A stretch of 64,000 bases of DNA from Arthrobacter sp. NicSoilB4 (lineage in GTDB: Bacteria > Actinomycetota > Actinomycetes > Actinomycetales > Micrococcaceae): assembly GCF_019977335.1 (NCBI RefSeq), contig NZ_AP024653.1:1116001-1180000 (forward strand), given 5' to 3'. This document shows positions 56,554 through 63,269 of the stretch, piece by piece. Position 1 is the first letter of the stretch; each line of letters opens with the position of its first letter. The position numbers and the translations under genes are program-made. The notes under the pieces were generated by a model that was given only the letters and a program-made list of their open reading frames with translations, ran no database searches and had not been told where the DNA came from.

Positions 56554-56814
56554 ATGATGCTGACCAGGGCGACCGAGACGGCTGAACCGTTGGTGCCGGA
56601 CTGGAGCATTCTGGGGGTCTTCCTCATTGCCGGCGTCGTATTGTTCGTTGGTGCGCTGATCAGCATCGCCCGGAACAGGGCCTATACGTCCGGCGGCACC
56701 GTAGTCTGGGCCCTCATCGTTCTTGCGCTGCCGGTGCTGGGGCCGGTGCTGTGGTTCCTGATTGGACGCAAGGGGCCGTCCCCGAGCGGAACCGCGTCCA
56801 TGCCGAAGGATTAG
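56554..56814 (+). CDS. Small membrane protein with PLDc_N-type domain
   Basis: This 86-residue protein has two hydrophobic helices (about 19-38 and 49-69) with a conserved pattern ISIARNRAYTSGGTVVWALI then LPVLGPVLWFLIGRKG, typical of the PLDc_N domain (the membrane segment of cardiolipin-synthase relatives, also found as stand-alone proteins). There is no HKD catalytic motif. ATG at 56554 (or 56557) follows GGGGGAAAG. It lies divergent from maf and convergent with the MMPL gene. Confidence 0.8.
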   Translation: MMLTRATETAEPLVPDWSILGVFLIAGVVLFVGALISIARNRAYTSGGTVVWALIVLALPVLGPVLWFLIGRKGPSPSGTASMPKD

Positions 56815-56818
56815 ATAG

Positions 56819-56886
56819 AGCAACGCGGGGTCACTTACGGCCCATCCGGAGGAGATTAATGGGCGGTAAAGTGACCCCGCGTTGCT
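56819..56886. repeat. Long imperfect palindrome between convergent genes
   Basis: Arms 56819-56845 and 56859-56886 are inverted copies of 27-28 bases with one mismatch and one extra base; both contain GCGGGGTCACTT on one strand. The arms occupy the space right after the PLDc_N gene and before the MMPL stop at 56901. It could be a bidirectional terminator, but the length resembles a repeated extragenic element. Confidence 0.75.
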
Positions 56887-56900
56887 TTGGGCCGTGCCGG

Positions 56901-59444
56901 TCAGCGCGCGGCGACTTCCTCGGGCTCGGGCTCGGCGACGTCCGCCGCCGTTGTGGCCGGCTGGCGGAGCTTGGCGCCCTCCACGTCGACGTCCGGCAGG
57001 ATGCGGTCCAGCCAGCGCGGCAGCCACCAGGCCTTTTCGCCCAGCAGGTACATCACGGCCGGGACGATCGTCATGCGGACCACGAAGGCGTCGATCAGCA
57101 CACCGAAGGCCATGGCGAAGCCCAGCGGGCGGACCATGTTCAGGTGCGAGAAGATGAAGCCCGAGAACACGCTGACCATGATGATCGCGGCCGCCGTGAC
57201 CACGGCGGCGGCGTGGCTGAAGCCGGAGCGGACCGCATGCTTGGCTGATTCGCCGTGCATGTAGGACTCGCGCATGCCGGACGCGATGAACACCTGGTAG
57301 TCCATGGCCAGGCCGAACAGCACGCCGATCAGGATGATCGGCAGAAAGCTGAGCACGGCGCCCGGGTTCTCGACGCCGAACACGGGCCCGAGCCAGCCCC
57401 ACTGGTAGACCGCGACGACGGCGCCGAAGGCGGCGGCGAGCGAGAGCAGGAATCCGCCGGTGGCGAGCAGCGGCACCCAGATGGAGCGGAACACGAGCAG
57501 CAGCAGGATCAGCGAGAGCCCCACCACAATGGCCAGGTATGGCGGCAGGGCATCACCGAGTTTGGTGGACACGTCGACGTTGCCGGCGGTCTGTCCGGTC
57601 AGTCCGATGCTGACGCCGGTGGAGTCCTTGATCTGGCCTTTTTCGGCGCGGAGCTCGGAGACCACCCGGACGGTGCTCGCGCTGGCCGGGCCCTCGGTGG
57701 GGATGACCTGGAACACCGCGGTGCGGCGGTCCTCGCTCAGGGCCAGCGGCACGGCGGCGCTGACATTGTCCGTCCCGCGCAGGATGTCGGCGACGTCGAA
57801 CTGCTTGGCCTGCGCCTCGGCTTCGCTGAGCCCTGCGGGGAAGTCGCCCACCACGATGATCGGGCCGGTCATGCCCTCGCCGAAGCTCCGCTTGGTGACG
57901 TCGTAGGCCTTGAAAGCCTGCGAGGCGACCGGCTCGGAACTGGCGTCCGGCAGGGCAAGCCTCAGCTGGCTGGCGGGCAGCGCCACGACACCCAGCAGTA
58001 CGACGCCGGCCAGCAGGGCCAGCCACGGGTGGTTGGTGACGATGCCGCCCCAGCCGTGGCTGCTGCGGTATTCGTCCCTGGCGCGGTCCTCGGTTTCGTG
58101 GCCCGGCGCGGCATTGTGCTTGTCCGCCTTGGCCCAGGCCCGCTTGGAGATCAGCTTCCGCCCCACGAGGGAGAGAACGGCAGGCGTCAGGGTCAGGGCG
58201 ACGACGACGGCGACGGCCACGGTCCCGGCGGCCGAGAGGCCCATGACGGCCAGGAACGGAAGCCCCGGGACGACGAGGGCCGCCAGGGCGATGATAACGG
58301 TCAGGCCGGCGAAGAGCACGGCGTTGCCGGAGGTTCCGGTGGCCAGCGCCACGGACTCCTCGGCCTCCATCCCGGCGAGGAGCTGGCTGCGGTGCCGGTT
58401 GACGATGAACAGGGAGTAGTCGATCCCGACCGCCAGGCCAAGCATCAGCGCGAGCATCGGGGAAATGGAGCTCATGTTCACGGCGCCGCTCAGGGCGAAC
58501 GTGGCACCGACGCCGACGGCGACGCCGACAAGTGCCATCAGCAGCGGAAGGCCGGCGGCGATCAGGGTGCCGAGCATGATGATGAGCACCAGGGCCGCCA
58601 CGGCGATGCCGATGATCTCGGCCGTGCCGAAGAGCTCGGAGATGTCCTCGCTGATTTCCTTGCTGGGCAGTGCGGTCACGTCGGCAGCGGAGACCTCGCC
58701 GACGATGTCCTGGACCTGCTGGCGGACCTCGGGGTTGAGCCCGTTGATCGAGGTCTTGAACTGGACCTGTGCAATCGCGGCCTTGCCGTCCTCGGAGACG
58801 AAGCGGAGGCCCTCGGAGGCCTCCAGTTGGCGTGCGCCCAGGGCCAGCTTGGCCTCGCCGGCCGCCAGTTCCGCCGTGCCGGCGTCGAGCTTTGCCTGAC
58901 CTTCGGCGAGGGCAGCCTTCTGCTGGCCGAGCCGTGCCTCGATGGCCACGGCCGGCATGCCGGCCGCGGCCATCTGCTGTTCTGCGGCTTCGAGCTGGGC
59001 CTTTCCGGCGGCCAGCTCGGTGGCGGACGTCTCCAGCCGGGCCTTGCCGGCAGCGGACTGCGCCTTGCCGGCCGCGAGGTCCGCGGCGGCCTTGTCGAGC
59101 TGCGCCTGGGTGGCGAACGGGTCCACTGTGCCCTGGACGTCCGGAAGGGTCTTGAGCTCGTTGAGCGCTGCGGACACGGCGTCCTTGCCCGCCTGGCTGA
59201 ACTGGGCGCCGTTGGCTTCGAAGACAACGCTCGCGGAGCCACCCGACGAAGAGGGCAGCTCCTTCTTGAGCTTGTCTGCCATCTGCTGGGTTTCGGTTCC
59301 CGGGATCTGGAAGTTGTTGGACAGCGTGCCGTGGAAGGCGGCTGCCGCGCCGCCCACGGCCACCATCACTGCGAGCCACAGCGAGACGACGAGCCAGCGG
59401 TGGCGGTAGGAGAACTTGCCGAGACGGTAGAGCAATAGGGCCAT
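56901..59444 (-). CDS. MMPL family transporter
   Basis: This 847-residue RND-superfamily membrane protein has two repeated halves, each with one helix, a large extracytoplasmic loop and five further helices. Family parts include VGIDYSLFIVNRHRSQL after helix 4-5 and FGLAMDYQVFIASGMRESY in the second half. MMPL proteins export lipids, siderophores or drugs. The first extracellular loop (about residues 110-210) is a predicted coiled coil of imperfect 11- and 7-residue repeats (LAAGKAQLEAAEQ and similar). It starts one base after the upstream TetR stop (TGACATG), so both form an operon, probably self-controlled. Confidence 0.93.
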   Translation of the reverse strand: MALLLYRLGKFSYRHRWLVVSLWLAVMVAVGGAAAAFHGTLSNNFQIPGTETQQMADKLKKELPSSSGGSASVVFEANGAQFSQAGKDAVSAALNELKTLPDVQGTVDPFATQAQLDKAAADLAAGKAQSAAGKARLETSATELAAGKAQLEAAEQQMAAAGMPAVAIEARLGQQKAALAEGQAKLDAGTAELAAGEAKLALGARQLEASEGLRFVSEDGKAAIAQVQFKTSINGLNPEVRQQVQDIVGEVSAADVTALPSKEISEDISELFGTAEIIGIAVAALVLIIMLGTLIAAGLPLLMALVGVAVGVGATFALSGAVNMSSISPMLALMLGLAVGIDYSLFIVNRHRSQLLAGMEAEESVALATGTSGNAVLFAGLTVIIALAALVVPGLPFLAVMGLSAAGTVAVAVVVALTLTPAVLSLVGRKLISKRAWAKADKHNAAPGHETEDRARDEYRSSHGWGGIVTNHPWLALLAGVVLLGVVALPASQLRLALPDASSEPVASQAFKAYDVTKRSFGEGMTGPIIVVGDFPAGLSEAEAQAKQFDVADILRGTDNVSAAVPLALSEDRRTAVFQVIPTEGPASASTVRVVSELRAEKGQIKDSTGVSIGLTGQTAGNVDVSTKLGDALPPYLAIVVGLSLILLLLVFRSIWVPLLATGGFLLSLAAAFGAVVAVYQWGWLGPVFGVENPGAVLSFLPIILIGVLFGLAMDYQVFIASGMRESYMHGESAKHAVRSGFSHAAAVVTAAAIIMVSVFSGFIFSHLNMVRPLGFAMAFGVLIDAFVVRMTIVPAVMYLLGEKAWWLPRWLDRILPDVDVEGAKLRQPATTAADVAEPEPEEVAAR

Positions 59445-59445
59445 G

Positions 59446-60183
59446 TCAGTGCCGATCTGGGGAAGGGGTGGCGGTGGAGGTATCGGCCTGGGTGGCCTGG
59501 GTGGCGCTGTCGGGGCGGGCGAACCCGGAGCCCAGCAGGCTCATGGAATCGATCAGGAGCTGGCGCAGGCTGGACAGGGAGTCCGGGGTGAGGGATCCGC
59601 CGCACCGGGCGAACCAGACGTCCATGGCGGCTTTGCCGCAGGAGATGACGGAGCCGGCCAGGGCGCGGAGGTACAGTTCGTCGAGTTCGACGCCGGCGGC
59701 CCCGCCGGAACGCTCGCGGGCCGCGGTGATGATCTGCGCTGTGCAGTGGTCCCAGGCTTCCAGCTCGGACCGGCTGAGCTGCGGATTGGCCTGGCCCAGG
59801 CTGTACAGCTCGGCCAGCGGGGCCACTGTCATCGGGTCTGCGAGTTCCACGAGGGCTGCCCGGGCCGATTCCAGGAAGGGTTCCCCGGCCGGGCGCAGCC
59901 GGAACTGCTGGAGCGCTTTGTCCAGGAAGCCGAAGGTGACGGCGGCAATGGCCGCCTCGGTGCTGCTGAAGTAGTTGAAGAACGTGCGGCGGGAGATGCC
60001 GGCGGCGTCGGCGATGTCCTCGACCGTGAAGTTACCGGGGCCCTGGGACTTAAGCAGCGCCAGGGCGGCGTCGGTGATGGCCTGGCGCGTGGCCGCTTTG
60101 TTCAGTTCGCGGCGCGACGGCACCGGCGGTGGTTCGGGCGGTTCCGGGGGCGCGGCTGCGCGGGAGGACGGGGAAGCGGGCAC
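59446..60183 (-). CDS. TetR family regulator of the MMPL operon
   Basis: This 245-residue TetR protein has a Pro/Ala-rich lead (about 1-25), then the HTH: NKAATRQAITDAALALLKSQ and FTVEDIADAAGISRRTFFNY. The GTG at 60183 is preceded by TAGTGT at six bases, so the transcript is probably leaderless. Its operon partner is the MMPL exporter and an inverted repeat lies upstream of its own -10, so it most likely represses the operon until a substrate of the pump binds. The ligand is unknown. Confidence 0.9.
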   Translation of the reverse strand: MPASPSSRAAAPPEPPEPPPVPSRRELNKAATRQAITDAALALLKSQGPGNFTVEDIADAAGISRRTFFNYFSSTEAAIAAVTFGFLDKALQQFRLRPAGEPFLESARAALVELADPMTVAPLAELYSLGQANPQLSRSELEAWDHCTAQIITAARERSGGAAGVELDELYLRALAGSVISCGKAAMDVWFARCGGSLTPDSLSSLRQLLIDSMSLLGSGFARPDSATQATQADTSTATPSPDRH

Positions 60184-60189
60184 GCTATT

Positions 60190-60210
60190 ACACTACGTGC
60201 ATATTTGCAC
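60190..60210 (-). promoter_or_regulatory. -10 and probable TetR operator of the TetR-MMPL operon
   Basis: The minus-strand -10 TAGTGT (60190-60195) is six bases before the GTG. Next to it is the inverted repeat GTGCATATTTGCAC (60197-60210; GTGCA/TGCAC arms with four bases between), which would block the -35/-10 region when bound. A further ACTACGTGC overlaps the left arm. Confidence 0.5.
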
Positions 60211-60603
60211 TCAGGGCAACTTTTTCCCGCCCGCTGATTTTGTGAGGTAGATGGACTGCCCGGTGGCGCCGGGTTCACCCTCCGGGATGGGGATGGCGAA
60301 GACTGCGGTGCCGTAGGCGCACACCTCGGTCCATGTGGCCGCCAGCTGCGAGTTGTCGAAGCGCATGGCCACGATGGCGTTGGCCCCGCGCTGCTCCGCC
60401 TCCTGGACCATCCGGGCCATGACCTCCTGCCTGCTCTCTGAGACCATTCGCGTCATCTCCGGCAGTTCCCCGCCGCCGATCGAGCGGAAGCTTGCCATCA
60501 CCTGGCCGCCGATATCCCGGGCGCGGACGGTCAGACCCATCACCTCGCCGAAAACGGCGTCGATCCTGTGGCCGGGGATGTCATTGGAGGTTACGATCAG
60601 CAT
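60211..60603 (-). CDS. YbjQ family (heavy-metal-binding-domain-like) protein
   Basis: This 130-residue soluble protein has the YbjQ/DUF74 layout: IVTSNDIPGHRIDAVFGEVMGLTVRARD at the start (in part), SRQEVMARMVQEAEQRGANAIVAMRF in the middle, and CAYGTAVFAIP near the end. The family forms pentamers; a metal-binding role has been proposed but is not proven. The ATG at 60603 has TACGCT six bases upstream on the minus strand; longer frames to 60783 begin in unrelated sequence. It precedes the TetR gene on the same strand but with the operator between. Confidence 0.88.
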   Translation of the reverse strand: MLIVTSNDIPGHRIDAVFGEVMGLTVRARDIGGQVMASFRSIGGGELPEMTRMVSESRQEVMARMVQEAEQRGANAIVAMRFDNSQLAATWTEVCAYGTAVFAIPIPEGEPGATGQSIYLTKSAGGKKLP

Positions 60604-60829
60604 GACCTGAGCGTACCCAGTCCCGGGCCGTCCGGCCCCGCAAACCTGCGAACAAATCCGGGGAAAGTCCGCCCAAATCCCAGCCCCGGGACGCCCCCGA
60701 ACCTTCACAGCAAGATGAAAGGTTCCGAACAGCTCCTGCAGAACCGGCCTGCGCAGACTTGAGCTACGTCTTGAACGAGACAAACACCGCTACCAGCCGT
60801 GGCCACACGGCCGAACCAGGAGACAGCAC

Positions 60830-61399
60830 ATGTCACGCACGAAGAGAATGACGCTCGCCATTTCGGCCGGGGCTTTGGCCCTCGGCGCCGGCCTTGGAGT
60901 CACCGGGATGGCCTCCGCCGCCACCACTACTCCCACCCCCACCCCCAGCTCCAGCACCTCGGCAGAGGCAACGCCCGGAACCACCGACGGCCAGGGCATG
61001 CGCGATGGCCACGGGCACGGCCGGGGCGGGGACCGCGGAGCCGCCCAGGCCGCCGAACTGGCCGCCAAGCTCGGCGTGGATGAGGCCAAGGTGACCGAGG
61101 CCCTGCAGGCCTTCCGCGAAGCCAACAAGCCGACCACACCGCCGGCCGAAGGCACCAAGCCGGACCGCGCCGCGCGGGACGCAGCCTTGGCCAAGTCGCT
61201 GGCGGAATCGCTGGGGATCGAGGAATCCAAGGTCACCGCGGCCCTCGAGGAGCTTCGGACCGCGGCCCAGGCTGACCGCGCTGCGGCGCTGAAGACCAGG
61301 CTGGACAAGGCCGTCACCGACGGCACGCTGACACAGGCCGAGGCGGACGCTGTCACCAAGGCTGTCGAGAAGGGCGTGATCGGGGGCGGCGGGCACTAG
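60830..61399 (+). CDS. Secreted protein with short helical repeats
   Basis: A clear signal peptide (basic MSRTKR, hydrophobic core, cleavage after MASA at about 29) is followed by a Thr/Pro/Ser linker, a Gly/His/Asp-rich stretch (GMRDGHGHGRGGDRG) and two similar helical units: LGVDEAKVTEALQAFREA (about 79-96) and LGIEESKVTAALEELRTA (about 125-142). A third unit of related type is KAVTDGTLTQAEADAVTKAV. Such units occur in secreted actinobacterial proteins of unknown role. The His/Asp-rich stretch may bind metal. ATG at 60830 follows AGGAG. Confidence 0.75.
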   Translation: MSRTKRMTLAISAGALALGAGLGVTGMASAATTTPTPTPSSSTSAEATPGTTDGQGMRDGHGHGRGGDRGAAQAAELAAKLGVDEAKVTEALQAFREANKPTTPPAEGTKPDRAARDAALAKSLAESLGIEESKVTAALEELRTAAQADRAAALKTRLDKAVTDGTLTQAEADAVTKAVEKGVIGGGGH

Positions 61400-61440
61400 G
61401 ACCCCGCCCGGTAGCCGTCCCTGACGCGGCTTGACGCAAA

Positions 61441-61473
61441 AAGAAGTCCCCGGGAGATTCCCGGGGACTTCTT
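61441..61473. terminator. Bidirectional intrinsic terminator
   Basis: AAGAAGTCCCCGGGA (61441-61455) and TCCCGGGGACTTCTT (61459-61473) form a perfect 15-base stem with a GAT loop. On the minus strand the stem runs into TTTTT, so it best serves the symporter gene at 61497; it also follows the secreted-protein gene on the plus strand. Confidence 0.88.
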
Positions 61474-61496
61474 GGAGTGGTGGCTGGGGCGGGCGG

Positions 61497-62966
61497 TTAC
61501 GCCTTGGCGTCGGCCAACTCGCGGCCTTCCGGCGACGCTGCGGGAGCAGCGGCAGCGGAGGGGTCGACGACGGCGGCGCCGTCGACCGTGTTGTCGACTG
61601 AGCCGTCGGCTTCGTCGCTGAACGGGTCACCGTTGCGCGGTGCGTTGTACAGCGACTCGTCCAGGATGCCCTGGCGCTTGGCCACGATGGTCGGAACCAG
61701 TGCCTGCCCGGCCACGTTGACGGCGGTGCGGCCCATGTCCAGGATCGGGTCGATCGCCAGCAGGAGCCCGACGCCGGCCAGCGGCAGTCCCAGCGTGGAG
61801 AGCGTCAGGGTCAGCATCACGACGGCGCCGGTGGTGCCCGCGGTCGCGGCGGAGCCCAGCACGGAGACGAGGGCGATCAGCAGGTACTGGGTGAAGTCGA
61901 GCTGGATGCCGAAGAACTGGGCCACGAAGATCGCCGAGATGGCCGGGTAGATCGCGGCGCAGCCGTCCATCTTGGTGGTGGAGCCCAGCGGCACGGCGAA
62001 GGAGGCGTAGGCGCGGGGGACGCCCAGGCTGCGTTCGGTCACGCGCTGGGTCAGCGGGAGGGTGCCCACCGAGGAGCGGGACACAAAGGCAAGCTGCACT
62101 GCCGGCCAGACGCCGGAGAAGTACTGCTTGACGGACAGTCCATGCGTGCGGACCAGGACCGGGTAGACCACGAACAGCACGAGGGCCAGGCCCACGTAGA
62201 TGGCAAACGTGAACTTGCCGAGGGAACCGATGGTGTCCCAGCCGTAGATCGCCACGGCGTTGCCGATCAGGCCGACGGTGCCGATCGGGGCGATCCGGAT
62301 GATCCACCAGAGGACCTTCTGGATCACGGCGAGGGCGGAGGCGTTGAGGTTCAGGAACGGCTCGGCCGCCTTGCCCACCTTCAGCGCCGCAATGCCGACG
62401 GCGACCGCGATCACCAGGATCTGCAGGACATTAAAGCTCACCGAGGTGGTGGCGACGCCCTCGGTCACGGTGGTGCTGGCGCCGAGGCCCAGGAAGTTCT
62501 TCGGGAACAGGCCCGTCAGGAACGCCCACCAGCTGCCGACCTTCGACGGCGCCTCGCCCTGGCCGGTGATACCCGTGTTTGCCCCGGGCTGCAGCAAGAC
62601 GCCCAGGCCGATGCCGATCAGCACGGAGATCAGCGCGGTGATGGCGAACCAGAGCAGCGTGTTCCACGCCAGCCGGGCGGCGTTGGAGACGGCGCGCAGG
62701 TTGGAGATGGAGCTGACAACGGCGGTGAAGATGAGGGGCACGACGGCGGTCTGCAGCAGCGAGACGTAGCTCGAGCCGATGGTCTGCAGGGTGGCGCCGA
62801 GGGCGTTGGGGTTCGCCTTGGTGCTGCCCGTGTACTTGGCCAGCAGGCCAAGGCCCAGGCCCACGATCAGGGCGGCGATGATCTGGAAGCCGAACGAGCC
62901 GGCCCATTTGGGCAGCTGGAAGCCGGTCTTCCCGGCGGGGGCGGGGGTGCTTGTCTGAGTGGTCAC
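61497..62966 (-). CDS. Dicarboxylate/amino acid:cation symporter (DAACS family)
   Basis: This 489-residue membrane protein has about eight hydrophobic helices and re-entrant loops of the GltP/DctA fold: SRSSVGTLPLTQRVTERSLG (serine-rich loop, hairpin 1), LGSTTKMDGCAAIYPAI (helix 7 region, with the variant TTKMDG motif) and GTTGAVVMLTLTLSTLGLP (hairpin 2). It imports C4-dicarboxylates or acidic amino acids with Na+ or H+; which one cannot be read. The C-terminal 60 residues are hydrophilic. The GTG at 62966 follows the minus-strand -10 TAGCGT by six bases. Confidence 0.92.
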   Translation of the reverse strand: MTTQTSTPAPAGKTGFQLPKWAGSFGFQIIAALIVGLGLGLLAKYTGSTKANPNALGATLQTIGSSYVSLLQTAVVPLIFTAVVSSISNLRAVSNAARLAWNTLLWFAITALISVLIGIGLGVLLQPGANTGITGQGEAPSKVGSWWAFLTGLFPKNFLGLGASTTVTEGVATTSVSFNVLQILVIAVAVGIAALKVGKAAEPFLNLNASALAVIQKVLWWIIRIAPIGTVGLIGNAVAIYGWDTIGSLGKFTFAIYVGLALVLFVVYPVLVRTHGLSVKQYFSGVWPAVQLAFVSRSSVGTLPLTQRVTERSLGVPRAYASFAVPLGSTTKMDGCAAIYPAISAIFVAQFFGIQLDFTQYLLIALVSVLGSAATAGTTGAVVMLTLTLSTLGLPLAGVGLLLAIDPILDMGRTAVNVAGQALVPTIVAKRQGILDESLYNAPRNGDPFSDEADGSVDNTVDGAAVVDPSAAAAPAASPEGRELADAKA

Positions 62967-62972
62967 CGGATC

Positions 62973-62978
62973 ACGCTA
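62973..62978 (-). promoter_or_regulatory. -10 hexamer TAGCGT for leaderless symporter mRNA
   Basis: On the minus strand TAGCGT is followed by GATCCG and the GTG at 62966. No Shine-Dalgarno sequence is possible in that distance. Confidence 0.5.
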
Positions 62979-63171
62979 GGACCGCACCGCCTATCACGAC
63001 GAACGGATGTTGAGAAATATTACGCGGCCCGCTCAGGGCTCCGGCGGCCGGATTCCCGGAACAACGGGGGAATCCCACCCGTTTGTGAAGTTATTCCCGG
63101 CCCCGGTGTGGCGATTGTCTCCCCGCAGGGCCCGGGAGGCAGGCATCCGGCAGCGTGCGTCTAAGCAAGTG

Positions 63172-63234
63172 CCCCACCGTCCGGGTTCCCTGACCGAGCT
63201 TGCGAGGTTAGGGGGACGGTGGGGTGTACGAGCG
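63172..63234. repeat. Inverted repeat element in the 303-bp gap before the DUF885 gene
   Basis: The gap 62967-63269 has no gene. It contains CCCCACCGTCC (63172-63182) paired with GGACGGTGGGG (63224-63234), enclosing CCCT-GACC/GGTTAGGG-like inner arms and the sequence CGAGCTTGCGAG (63195-63206). The same 12-mer occurs at 1458-1469 in the first repeat region of the window, so the two may be copies of one family. The DUF885 stop lies 36 bases further on. Confidence 0.55.
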
Positions 63235-63269
63235 AGCACGCCGAGGATGGCTGCTCCCGGGTCCCGGCC

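Noticed and set aside
57255-59438. Open frame of 727 codons on the plus strand opposite the MMPL gene
   Set aside because: It is a shadow of the MMPL gene, with repetitive Gly/Arg/Asp-rich composition and no domain.
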